Below the pieces are notes generated by a model, which was not told the origin of the DNA, ran no database searches, and saw only the letters and a list, made by a program, of their open reading frames with translations. 64,000 nt of DNA, from NCBI GenBank assembly GCA_033085395.1, contig JANQBS010000091.1, positions 62,001 through 126,000 of the forward strand. The letters are read 5' to 3'. This document shows, one piece after another, positions 33,229-44,090 of the stretch (its first letter is position 1; each line of letters starts with the position of its first letter). This DNA is from Xanthoparmelia taractica. Lineage: Eukaryota; Ascomycota; Lecanoromycetes; Lecanorales; Parmeliaceae. The position numbers and the translations under genes were made by a program.

Positions 33229-33895
33229 GCTTCCCCTGGGGCTAGATTTAAGCCTAACCTCTGACCATGGTCTGCGAGTAGGTCCTACCAGAGACGGAAC
33301 GCATCCGTCCATTCAAAGCCGAAACCCAGGCCGCCTTTGCGACATCTTTCAGGGGAAATCCCGTGGGACGGAGCGGCAGTGCGCCGGAAAAGTTGCATGA
33401 GGGTCAGCGCAAAGGCAATGGTCGGCTGGAGCACCAGATTCCGGGCCGAGGACGTCTTGCAGGGACGCAAGACGAGGTCCTGGGGCGAGCTTCGAAGAGA
33501 AAGAAGAGGCGCCGAGGCCGTTAGCCACGGCCTATGGAAGAAGAGAGCCAGCTTGAGAGCAACTGTCCTCGAATCTGCCAATCCGAGTCGCTAAATGAAG
33601 ATCAAGTCACAACTTCCGAGTGGCAAGAGCAATGAGGAGGATACATCGTTAGTGCTTGCACAATGTGTAGTCGTATCGGAGAGTCATAGCTCTAGACGAT
33701 AGCTCTAGACGATATGACCTCTGCTTCGGTATGAGTGACGGTCGTAAGATTCGTCAGGATGTATAACAAAAGCCCAAAATATCTGATGTGAAAGATGCTA
33801 GGCTACCATTGCTCCCGCCGTCCGTGCATATCCCAGTATCAAAAATCACGTGCTTCGAGATCCGTCACCTCGAGTGGTTTCTCTCAACGTTGGCT
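33229..33895. other. Convergent intergenic region with a short tandem repeat
   Basis: The region lies between the 3' ends of ctk2 and cds1. Overlapping short frames on both strands (33285-33594) are G/C-rich but resemble nothing known and lack splice support. The only feature of note is the 13-base tandem duplication at 33688-33713. Confidence 0.4.
33688..33713 (+). repeat. 13-base tandem duplication
   Basis: The unit AGCTCTAGACGAT occurs twice, head to tail and without a mismatch, in the 3' intergenic region between ctk2 and cds1. Confidence 0.85.
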
Positions 33896-35496
33896 TCACC
33901 TCTTCTTTCCGACCACCCCTATCAGGCAGTCTAAAACTCGCTCTTCCACAAACCCTTGGTTGACCATGTACTTGCTCAGACCCTTTACTACTTCCACCAT
34001 CTCCTCAGGATCCAGCCCCTGGATTGCCCGCTCCATCACATCCCCTACACTAGCCTTGTAAATTGCAATGAAGCTCTGGTAGTACATGAAAGCAAAGAAG
34101 CCCATAATGAACTGGCAGTCCATACGATCGGTGATGCCGCCGTGACCCGGAATGGACTCGCCAAAGTCTTTAACTTTGAAGGTACGTTTGAGGCCCGAAG
34201 CGAAGAAACCGCCGAAGGGCGCAATGAGGGAGGCGAATGTTGCGAACACAAGGATGTGAAATTGCATGGGGGCGATATGAATGGTGGGAGGGACTTTGAG
34301 GGAGGCTGGAAGAGGGATATTGGTAAGAAACGAGGGGATGTGGTACGCCTGATGTATGAAAACAGGATTTGGGGTGCACGAGAGGCCCGTGAATATATTC
34401 GCGCCAAGGTCCTGAAAGACTATTAGCTTCGACAATCCATGGGGTGTGAAGTAGGACTCTATACGTTTACTGGGCATATGAAGTATTTGTACCGCATCAA
34501 TACGTTCGTCATGGCAAAACCGAAGATGATTGTACAGATCCACGCTCCAACAAAACCCTCAACAGTCTTCTTAGGTGAAAGCTTAATGAGCTGGGTACGA
34601 CCGAAGGTAATGCCACAAATGTAGGCGAAAATATCGTTGGTGATGACCAGGGACGCTGGGAGGAAAAACCAGATCATCCCCTCGAAGATGTTGTTCATGA
34701 TGAAATGGGCTTGTACGACGATCAGGTAGAGAGCCATGTGCGTCCAGGCGAATTGGGTGAATTGGAAGCGGTAATGGCCTTTTTGAAGAGAGCCAACAAA
34801 GAAGACGAACCCTGCAAAGGAGTCAGTCGCGTAGTTTCCCTCTAATTTTAGCTGGCTGCGGACCGTGGTAGCAGGAACATACCAATGACATAGAGCATGA
34901 AACTGATGAAGCGATGGTGGGTTGCGAAAGGTAGCAAGACCTTGTCTACCAACACAATGTGCTTGAAGTAATATATCACGCTTTCTCCATAGAGAAAGTA
35001 CATCGTGGTTCCCAAGAAGTACCAGTTCAATGATCTTGTGAATCGTAGATTTTTGGCTCTGCTTGGAACATTTGCGATGGCGATAACCTCTTTAAAAGAA
35101 ACGATCTGGATTCCCGTGACGATGGCTATCACATATAGATGACCTGAGAACATGGCAGTGAAGAAGCCGGCGATCATGACAAAGGTCCATATTGTCCGAG
35201 TGATGAAGGTCTGCTTTTTTTTCTCGTACTCTGATTGCGGTGGGGTTTCGGTCTCATCCTGTGAAAGTATGGAGGGGATCAGCACTGGTTGATGATTTGG
35301 CCCGTCCCAGTGAAAGTGGTGAGTCTGTAGCGAAGCTTACCTCTTCCTTGCTTGACTCCAGTTTGCCATTCATACTCGCTCTTGTTGGGCTACCTGGCTC
35401 GGATACGCCCTCGCTCTCGGATATGCTAGGTCTTCTTCCATTCTGATGGTTACTGCCCCGATGTTGAAATTGGACGTTGCGCCTAGGCTTGGCCAT
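33896..35496 (-). CDS. cds1: CDP-diacylglycerol synthase (phosphatidate cytidylyltransferase)
   Basis: Cds1 makes CDP-diacylglycerol from phosphatidate and CTP in the ER, feeding phosphatidylinositol, phosphatidylserine and cardiolipin synthesis. Four exons: 35496-35341, 35258-34883, 34811-34465 and 34411-33896 (464 aa). A disordered, Ser-rich cytosolic N-terminus of about 65 residues precedes about eight membrane helices. The conserved block FGRTQLIKLSPKKTVEGFVGA lies around residue 270 (FGRTQLIKLSPKKT then VEGFVGA). The signature KDFGESIPGHGGITDRMDCQ is near the C-terminus and supplies the metal-binding aspartates. The joins VIG|FVFFVGSLQKGHYR and CPVN|DLGANIFTGL restore the family sequence. 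The gene is divergent from rad26 across 536 bases. Confidence 0.96.
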
Positions 35497-36032
35497 GGCT
35501 CTCTGTAGACGAACGGGCCAACTCCTATTTTCTGGACTCAAGCAGTATTTCAAGCGATGCGCGATTCCAGATGAGCGGTGCGCTCGCACTCTATTGGGTC
35601 CCTTCGCGATGCTCAATCAAACCGTTGCTACTTCAGCCAAAAGAAGCATGTAGAGGGCGAAGGAGGGCGCCGGATATACTGCGGACGGGAATGTTTGACG
35701 CTGCACAGGTTCAAATTCCGATCTATAAACGAACATTCAAGATCATGGAGGTTGAAGACGCAGGGCCAGAGTCGGTGGTGTTGCGGGCAGAGACCGCTGA
35801 GTGCAAGCTCAACCAAGCATTATTTAAATCCGCGCTACCTTAGCCTGCCAAAGGCTCTAGGTATTTAATTACGGTAGGGCTCTCGGGACCTAAGGAAAAT
35901 CATAACCGCGCCGCTTCCCGCAAAGGCTAGCTTGTAATCTTTCGAAACACGTCAAAGGTACGAAGCAGTCTCGACGTTTTCACTTACATGGTGGACTTGT
36001 AGAAACCTCAATGCGGGTGTACGACGAATCTC
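35497..36032. promoter_or_regulatory. Divergent promoter region between cds1 and rad26
   Basis: The 536-base gap between divergent start codons must hold both promoters. Short frames at 35571-35868 overlap each other in different phases and resemble no protein I know. Confidence 0.45.
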
Positions 36033-38604
36033 ATGGACGACCCGGTCGGCGAAGATGATGATTACTCTGATGACGATCTAGACGCTTTGCCGGACCAGGC
36101 ATTCCATCAACTTCAACAAAATGCCATTCAGTCAACGCAACAACCGAGCCTGAGTGCCCAGGTCCAGCTTCCTACCATAAAACAACCTACAGGACTGGCA
36201 AGCGGTTTTGGACGATTATCTGTTACTGGGCCTGCCAGTCATGCTGCGAATCAATCTGCCTTTCAGGCGCCATCGTCAGACTATGGCGACTTCGATGACG
36301 ACATGTTGGACGGTGAGATCTTTGACGCTGCAGAGGAGCCTGATCTAGCTGTGAGATACATCTTTGGTGCTCATGCACAGGAGCCCGGGGAGCAGTCTCA
36401 AAGAGAGCAGACTAGGCTACAGCGTTATGGGCCGAATCAACGTAATTCGGAGCCCATAAGAGCGCAGCAACGTGTCAGTCAGCAAGGAACGGTTGGCGTG
36501 CCGTTGAATACTGGTAATGGCTCTGAAAGTCCGAATGCCACGGTACAAAAGGGGAGGGCCATGTGTATGGAGGACGAGAATAGGACTCGCCCGCCTCCAC
36601 AGGAGACTACGGATGTGAATGCTCTTCAAGCTCAAGTCCAGAAGGTTGGCTTCTCGAACGCTCAAATTTACAGGCTTGCTTGCTTATATTCCTTTTCAGC
36701 TGCTAAGTGAACGTGAAGCACTTCAACAGGCCGTTCAAAATGCCAATAACATCGCTTATTCAAAAGCCGGCGAAATTGCTATTGTGCGAGCGAATGCAAT
36801 GAAAGTTGAAAAGGATTTTGAGAACCGAACGATGGCTCTACAAAAACTGCACGCCGATGAAGCAGCTCGGCAAAAGATTGAAGTAGAGAAGGCACGAGCA
36901 GAGCTTCAGAAGATTGCCACAGAAAAAGACTTTCTCGATAACGATCTCGCGGAAGGCACCAAACAAATCCGAAACCTACAGAGAGCTATCAAGAGAGTAG
37001 GAGACAAGGGTTCCGAGACCACGGCTAAAGGCAAGGAAAACCAACCCGTAACCCCGAAGAAAAACAAAGCCTTGGCCTATGCAGATGGCTTTGACGATGA
37101 TGAAATCCAAGCCACGTCGCCCTCCAGATTAGTCATCAGATCGAAAGCGAATACTCCTAAAGCCGGGGCAAAACGAAAGAGAAAGCCTACAGAAGCCAGC
37201 CCTGTCAAGCCATTGGAGCTCACCCAACCAATCCAAATTGATTCGTTCGAGGAAACAGCTCGACCACAGAGCAATAATGTCCACCCAGCTAATGATCAAC
37301 TACCCCGGCCCTCGCCGGTGCGGCAGGACCAGAGATTCAAGGTAAGAGTTGCGAACGTATTGGGTTGCCAAATTAACGTCTACCGCCAAAGCTTACACAA
37401 AAATTGCTCGACCACCGCTTCACACCCGACGAGCCAAGAACATTCGAGCGCCTGACTACATTCGCGTTTCCGTCAAACCGAGAGCGAGCTCTCTCCACCA
37501 TTCTACTTGATAAAATGTCAACACTTACTTTGACACCAGACTCTGACGATTTTGCGGCTGCATTTGGTCTAATCATTATCTCGTTATGGTCCCAATGTAT
37601 GGAAGAAAAATACGTAAGCAATTTTCGTCCGTTTTTCCTTCGTTTCTGACCGTTTGGCTCAGCATCAGCCAGTGCATCTCCTCGTCGACCTGGTGAATTT
37701 CATTCTTGTGCTCAATCCAATAAAGACAGGACCGGATCTCACGAATGATCTGATGAGTCTTGTCCAATCAACAGCTGATGTGATACTCGTGCCCCGTTGC
37801 AAGAAAGAGTCGCCTCGAAAGGACAGAGCAGAGATTAGCTGCATTCAATGTCTTCAGGTAATGCAAATGATGGCGGACGACTGCTCTTGTGACACAGAGG
37901 AGGTAGTCCGCTTCTGGCGCACAATGCGTTTTGATTTCATAATGATGCTCCTCAATTTCATCAACCCTCTTGACGAAATCAACAGCATGCTCAGCATGCT
38001 TCATACAAGCGTTTTGGATCAGTCCTTTGCTATGATCATTCCCCCAAACAATGGACAGCAAGATGCATCCGAAGCTCATATCATTGACAACCTCTCCCAT
38101 CTACTCATCAACACTCCTCGTACTTCCCCAGGCGAGGAGCCACCCGATGCCGTCAAGCTATGCGGAGTCCGTCTCCATGTCCTTGGCTTGATTGAAGCGA
38201 TGTGTAACACCATTCACGGCAGTGAGGCGCTTGCGAAACATCGGCTTGTCATTGGCCATCTGGTACGCGTCATGAACGATGAGCTCGACCGAGTCTACGA
38301 CTACCACTACGGGTATGAGCAGAGAATCACTCTTGTCAATACCTCCACCCGACTCCTTTATTATCTTACATCCAATTACGCTCATCTCATCAATATGCAG
38401 GCTCGACTCTCCGTGGTGCCTGGCGGCGAAAAGAAATTCCTCATTGCTCTCACCCGTCTCGCATTCAGCGAGGGCGGCTTCTATGAGCAAGGCATTGAGG
38501 ATGACGTTGTCGATTGCGCGCATCAGATGCTGGAGGCCAGGGTCAGTCCTGAAGAGGCGGAGCAGTTGGTTGAGGCATTTTCCAGCGCACCTGTAAGCAA
38601 GTAA
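36033..38604 (+). CDS. rad26: Rad26/Ddc2/ATRIP-type DNA-damage checkpoint protein
   Basis: This is the partner of the ATR/Mec1 checkpoint kinase; it recruits the kinase to RPA-coated single-stranded DNA. Four exons: 36033-36644, 36700-37341, 37392-37613 and 37663-38604 (805 aa). An acidic N-terminus (DDDYSDDDLDALPDQAFHQL, then DYGDFDDDMLDGE) resembles the RPA-binding acidic patches of ATRIP proteins. A coiled coil follows (about residues 190-310), containing LLSEREALQQAVQNAN and EKDFENRTMALQKLHADE. A Lys/Pro-rich linker with TPKKNK and KRKRKPT leads to a helical-repeat C-terminus of about 400 residues (HQPVHLLVDLVNF, FNFINPL-like helices, VRLHVLGLIEAMCN). The identification rests on this architecture and on fungal Rad26 similarity from memory. 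All splice phases agree. Confidence 0.88.
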
Positions 38605-39102
38605 TGTCGGCTCTGTTTGGATTGCGGAATCGTTCAATTCACTATTTGCCCCCATCTTTGGCTTGGCGTTAGAAGCGCATGCACGAGTGCAAACCATACA
38701 TATGTGGTGCCTGTGGATACATACTTGGTGGCTTTGAAGGACAGGGCATCTAAAACCCCAAAGATAGCATTACTAAATTGTAAATCCGAATATCGTTGAC
38801 TGCAACAGCATGGCGTAATCTCCAACGTACAAGACCAGGGGCCGGTCCACACCCATTCCGATCATGCGGAGATGCGGACAGAAGGAACAGGTGCAAACTC
38901 GACCTGATAGCGTCTACCCACACTGTGGCACCTGCAAGTTGTATGACGGTTTCGGCAGACCTTTGCTGTCCGTTCGGACTACAGTCGGTACAAGTTTGGG
39001 GTTCTTTGAATCCCAGGTCGAAGCAAGAATGGTAGAGAACGTTGCATTCAAACACATGGATGGCTCCTTGAGACGGGCGGCGGAATATCTAAACGTCATG
39101 TC
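38605..39102. other. Convergent intergenic region, nothing seen
   Basis: The region lies between the 3' ends of rad26 (plus) and med21 (minus). Overlapping short frames show no recognisable protein. Confidence 0.4.
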
Positions 39103-39642
39103 TCACCGCTTTATTCCCCCAATGATGCCATCCACCTTTCCCAGCCAAAGCTCCCTCTCCTCCTCGGCCTTGTTTCGCTCTTCCAATGCTTCCCTGAGCT
39201 CGGCATCTAGCTCTATTACCCGGGCCTCCTGTTTCCCCTGACTGTTCTCCACACCCGGTAGCACGCCGATGAGGTACTCAATCTGCTTTGCTTTGAGCAG
39301 AAGATCTTGAGCTAGTTCTCGCTGCGCGGATGCAAATGTGGTGGGGGTGTCGGGACGTTGTTCCGGTGGGTAGGAGGAGGAATCGGGTTGCTCTTGCTGG
39401 GAAGTGGGTTGGTCATGGTTGGCATTGGCGCTAGAATTGTTGTGATTGTGATAGCGTTGAGAATTTACAGAAGGTGGGATGTGGAGGGCGGAGGAAGTGT
39501 GATGAAGGGATAGATAACGGATCGAAGCGTAGAATTGTGTTGCTAGCTTTGGGGCCTGTTATTTCTAGCGTAGGTAGGGACGTACAAGCAGACTTCTTAC
39601 TTGATCATAGCAGTCTTGAAGCTGTGTCAGGCGATCGGCCAT
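39103..39642 (-). CDS. med21: RNA polymerase II Mediator subunit 21 (Srb7)
   Basis: Med21 pairs with Med7 in the Mediator middle module and is essential for activated transcription. Two exons: 39642-39601 and 39546-39103 (161 aa), joined at MADRLTQLQDCYDQ|LATQFYASIRYLS over a 54-base intron (GTAAGA...CAAAG). The first 30 residues are the most conserved part of Med21 and match exactly in pattern. A Pro/Ser/Asn/Gln-rich insert (about residues 35-80) separates them from a long coiled coil: AQRELAQDLLLKAKQIEYLI, LPGVENS, then ARVIELDAELREALEERNK. The C-terminal WLGKVDGIIGGIKR follows. Because exon 1 has 14 codons and the second exon lacks a good start, a simple frame search misses this gene. Confidence 0.93.
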
Positions 39643-40195
39643 GGTCGTTGGAACGGTTTGAGTTGTAGGGATCAATACCCTCCGAGTGCAAAAAGATGTC
39701 TAGGGTTTCTTCCGAAAGTAGGGCTAGGGCCCATACTAGCGCTGTGCATTCCTTTCCACCTTTTGGTTGTCCATCTCCGTACAACTGCATCTTGCGTACG
39801 GTAAGACCTCTTCCGCTGACGAGACACTTCAGAAGGATAGGAGACTGGCGTATCATAGTATGTAGAAGCTCCTTTCTACATGTTACTGCCGACCAGGCCT
39901 CGGGGCCTTTTGATTATGCTATGCCTGGGTGGGTCACCAGGTGACTTGATACTCTAGCGCTCATGAGCATGACTCGGGAAGAGCAGGTTTTGAATAGCCT
40001 TACAAAGATTGAAAGCTTGACGGCATTTCCATCTTCCTATAGACAACAAGCCAACTTTGACTGTATGACGTTGTCACCAACGCTGATGAGTCGTGCTCCG
40101 GACTTACTCGAATATTTGAAGCTTTACATGGACATAGCAAGAATGCTTAGGTGTCTCAAATGTTAATGAACCCATTCAAGTCATAATGACCTGTC
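39643..40195. other. Intergenic region, no gene seen
   Basis: The region lies between the med21 start and the 3' end of the lipase gene, both minus. It holds the med21 promoter. Two short plus-strand frames (39696-39944, 39963-40166) have no recognisable content. Confidence 0.4.
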
Positions 40196-43100
40196 TCATT
40201 GAAAGTGGTCTCCATGCTTTCTATGCAGATCTCGGAGTTAGTACTGCTTATTCAAGGCATTTAATAGAGTTGCAAGTCCGGTCTCCAACTTCAATGCCAA
40301 ATGGAAAGGTATAGCTCCGAAACAGACGTACCTAAGGTGCCTTTCCCACCAATGGATTCTCCCCTTCTCCTCCGTTTCCAGTCTTTTAGCCCGTTTCCTC
40401 TCATATACAGCCCTGACCGTCCTCTTCGTTTGGTCTCGCCCGGCTGCGAAGTTAGCTCGGGCGAGAGCGACAACCTTATCAACCTCTTGTGGCGAGTAGA
40501 TAAAGTTCCAGGTGGAAAGGAACGGCGACGTATCTGGATCAATGCCATCCACGTTGGGATTTCGCAGGAAGGGAAAGTAAACAACCGTAATGCCAGCATC
40601 GGGAGCTAGGAGCTTCCAGTCGGCATCAGTCCCAACACGCGTGCTTTGCTTATCGTCGCTTTTGCCATCTATGGTAGTGCCAACCCAGACTGAACTCAAT
40701 TTGTTGAGTCAGCATGTCTTTCGCATTGTACTGAATCAAGTTAAAGTACAGGCCCAGGGTGTACGCGGAGAGCGGAGTGAGGACAAATTCCCCAACAAAG
40801 TCCTGATTTTTGGATGCCGGTACACGCTAGGAGGGATCTGCTTCCAATTTCACGTACCATTGCAATAACCCAGATCAGTCTCCCCAGGTTTTTCGATGTC
40901 GTGCTTCGCGATATCATCTTTGGCCCTTATTTGGGACATCCCTCTCTGCTCTTCTCGCGTCTCCGCTATTTTACCAGCAGCTTGTTGGGCTGTTGCTGCA
41001 TCAGCGGCATCTAGCTCCGTCTTTGTTTTGTCTTTCGCTCTAGGCCAGCCAGCACCTACGGGCCATCCTCTGACGCCGCGTTGTTTTGCGTAACCCTCGG
41101 CAATTGAGAGCCAATTCTCCTGCTTGATATCTGCTGAAGCATCAAAGCAGACAATTATGTCAACATTTCGGCCCCTACGTAGTAAAGGGTAGAGAGGAAG
41201 ATTGTTGCTCATGCCCTAGCAAGATTAGTATAAAGCGGAGGCAAACTGTGTGTTATGGCAGAGTCATGCATCCATCATCACAGAACATGGCAGTGACTTA
41301 CAGCATCCATAAGTTCAAGATACTCGCTGTTGAGGATGTTTGTAGGGCAAGTCGATGGCAGCCGGCTGCCGAGGCCTTTTGCGAAGTTTGGAATGGTCCC
41401 CGGGTCAATTGGATGCAATTTGAGCAAGTCCTCGTTCTTCTCCTCAATGAGAGCGTCGATACCCCCAAAGCCAGCAAGCCCTTTGAGGATCGGGCGGACC
41501 TCTTTGTAATAGTGAGCAAGCTGATAAAGATCCAGGAGTCAGCGCTTGCTACGTATTGAGGACGGTTTCAGTCCCCTGAAGTCCCTCGGAATGTATCTCC
41601 AAGCTCGAAAGATTCCTTGGCTCAAGGGGTCCAAACCCAAGAGTCACGTACCGTAGCACAAAATGCCGAGCCCCATATTCCCATCAGGAAGGGAATTCGA
41701 AGCTCTGGAAGTGGAGGCCTGTTGTCACTGTTCACACTTCTACCCATTTGGAAGTGACGACCGATGCTCCATGACGGAATCCCGGCCTCAAATTCCTCAC
41801 AAAAAAGCTCGTAGGGGGTGAACTCGAACCACTGGAACCATGCTTCTTGCTTTGCCTTTTCCTTGGCTGCGTTAGTAGTCTCGCCTCTCACTTTCTCGTC
41901 CTCTGTTCTTTGCTCCTCTAACGGTATCTCATGCCTAACAGCAGCATAAATAGGAAGTGGATTTGCACCGCCAGAGAGGTAATGTCGTTGGTTGGAGAGC
42001 TTGAGATCTCGATCGTCGATTCTGAGTTCATCTCGTGGAATCATCAACCGACTCGATAGCAGTAAACCATAAGCGTCAACGAGGCCAAAATCTGCTTGCG
42101 GGTCCCCTTTGAGTCGTTCCACGGAGCCAGTAAGGAGGAATTTATTTGTGGGAGCTCTCGTACATAAGTCGAGGAAACTGGGAGGGTACGCGATGTGGAC
42201 GCCTATGCGTCTCTTTAAGTGTTCTATAACTTTGTCATGTCTACGGCCGCCGAGACTCGAATTGTAGAGAGTCTGCAGCCAGCAACTGCCGCTAACCCCA
42301 GCACTGGACAATGTATATGGAGTCAGCATTGCTTATTTGAGGGATCATAACACAACATGTAACACTAATACAACGTCAATAGTCTCAAACCGCGTCACGG
42401 TCCCAAATATTATTCCGGAAGTAGAAATATAAACTCTGAAAAGTACGTACGTATAAGTCGCGCAGTCAAAGAGCCCTGCCTCTTGTGCCTGTCGAATTGT
42501 CATTTGTGCATGCTTGCAGGCGATGATGGGGTCATTTCTACACTCAAGTATGATGCTGCTCCAGCAACTAGTGCCCTCAGACCTCCACCTGATCCACACA
42601 CTGCGATGGTGGGTACGTCTTCGGGATCTACATCGGTCTCTGGGATTTCGAGGTACTTTGCCAGCGCTCGGGTTGTGTACCTCTTTCTGCGCCGCACGAA
42701 AGTCAATTCATCAGGACACAGTTCCCTACCGATCCTTACTCTTGCATCAAGAGCTATCTCGGGGTGAATATCTGTATCTTGCGCTTCTTGCCAGATCTCT
42801 TCGGCCAGAGACCCTCTGGCCATGTTCATCTCTCGTTGGAGCTTTACCACATAATCCGGAAGATCGTGCGCCCATTGCGGAATGAATCGATCTGTGATCC
42901 TTTCTCCAAGTGTTGTCCACTGAGGAGTTCAAAGTCAGCCAAAGGTCGATCTTTCTTACATACATACAAGGGGTTCTGCGTCTTGCTGGGGCACGAATAC
43001 CAACGCCTTCAGCACCCGTTCAAGTTGCTAATAAGTGGCTGAATGCAAGACCAAGCATTAAGATTACAACTGTTGCTCCTCTACCAGATGAAGGAATTTC

Positions 43101-43428
43101 CACGCGGTCTCACTAGGATTGTTTCTGACGAAGAACCAGCTTCATCGAACAAGTTATGGAGGTGAACTGGTTCCATGCTTATGAAAGATGTCTCGCGACC
43201 CTAAACGAAGACATTGGGGAGGGACGAGGTCCTTGAATGTACGTACGGGAATAGATGATAGCGATTCGCGGGCTATAGCAACATTGGAAGAGAAAGAGGC
43301 CCACGCTGCACTATCTTCATCCTCGAACAGTGGCTGACTTTCTACTGGAGCTTTGGGATCATTGTGTTGCTGCCTGGATGAACACGGGTCAGCGCATTCA
43401 CCTTGGACACTCACACGACGCCTGACAT
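40196..43428 (-). CDS. Cytosolic phospholipase A2-like lipase
   Basis: Nine exons: 43428-43415, 43373-43247, 42919-42542, 42488-42451, 42303-41652, 41520-41302, 41215-40858, 40689-40332 and 40220-40196 (722 aa). The catalytic cPLA2/PLB fold is complete. The oxyanion loop CGSGGGLRALVAG lies near residue 160, the nucleophile S190 in AGVSGS spans two exons, and the catalytic Asp475 is in MDA|GMSNNLPLYPLL. The mature part also has RRIGVHIAYPPSF and FMGIWGSAFCAT-type blocks (here LMGIWGSAFCAT). There is no signal peptide or C2 domain, so it is probably intracellular; it hydrolyses fatty acyl esters of phospholipids or lysophospholipids. The last exon is 25 bases (R|KHGDHFQ, stop) and follows a TACTAAC branch site. 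Intron 2 (42920-43246) is unusually long at 327 bases. It joins SSIP|WTTLGERITD in phase. Confidence 0.9.
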
Positions 43429-44090
43429 TGCTTGACATTCTGACGGCCTTTTACGACCAATGGAAAAATATACTCGCCGGTTAGATTCTTTGGGGCTTCT
43501 CTTGGAAATAGTCGGCTGAGTTTGGGGCCATTGTTCCGTGCTACTGCTGTCATTATGTCGCACAGTCGAGCACTCGAGTTTGTACGTTAGTGAGAGAGTA
43601 AGTGATGATCCGACAGCTAAAGAAAGTATGCGCTGCTTCATCATCGTTAAAGCTTCACCCTTTTCGACCTTTCGTGGGAAGAGATCCAACACAAACGGCT
43701 GTCAAGCCACTAGTATTAGCTCATGCACAAAGCTGGCAAGCCCTTGGCACCAAAATTATGTATTTTTACCCCTCAAATCGAGATTCTCTAAAAAAAACTG
43801 CGCTAAGAATATGCAAGCTTCGTGCATAAGCTAATTTTCTGGCTACCAAGCACCAAAAGATCCGACGACAAGTTGGAAGCTTTGTACTTATCGCATACCC
43901 AGTAAAGGCTGCAATCGGAAAAGACCATACAAGGTCGCAGAAGCCTAACATTATACGATTCCTCGCGTGCGAGTTAGGGAATCAGTGGGTTCACAACAGT
44001 TTGGCTCCTTTACCATCAACAGAGGCCAGCACCCCACTGGGAGCGGTATTCTCAATCTCATGTATTCTGTTTAAGAAGCGCTAGCCGAGT
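43429..44090. promoter_or_regulatory. Divergent region between the lipase gene and exo70
   Basis: The 662-base gap between divergent starts must hold both promoters. Short plus-strand frames (43538-43834) overlap in different phases. No known protein or element is recognisable. Confidence 0.4.
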
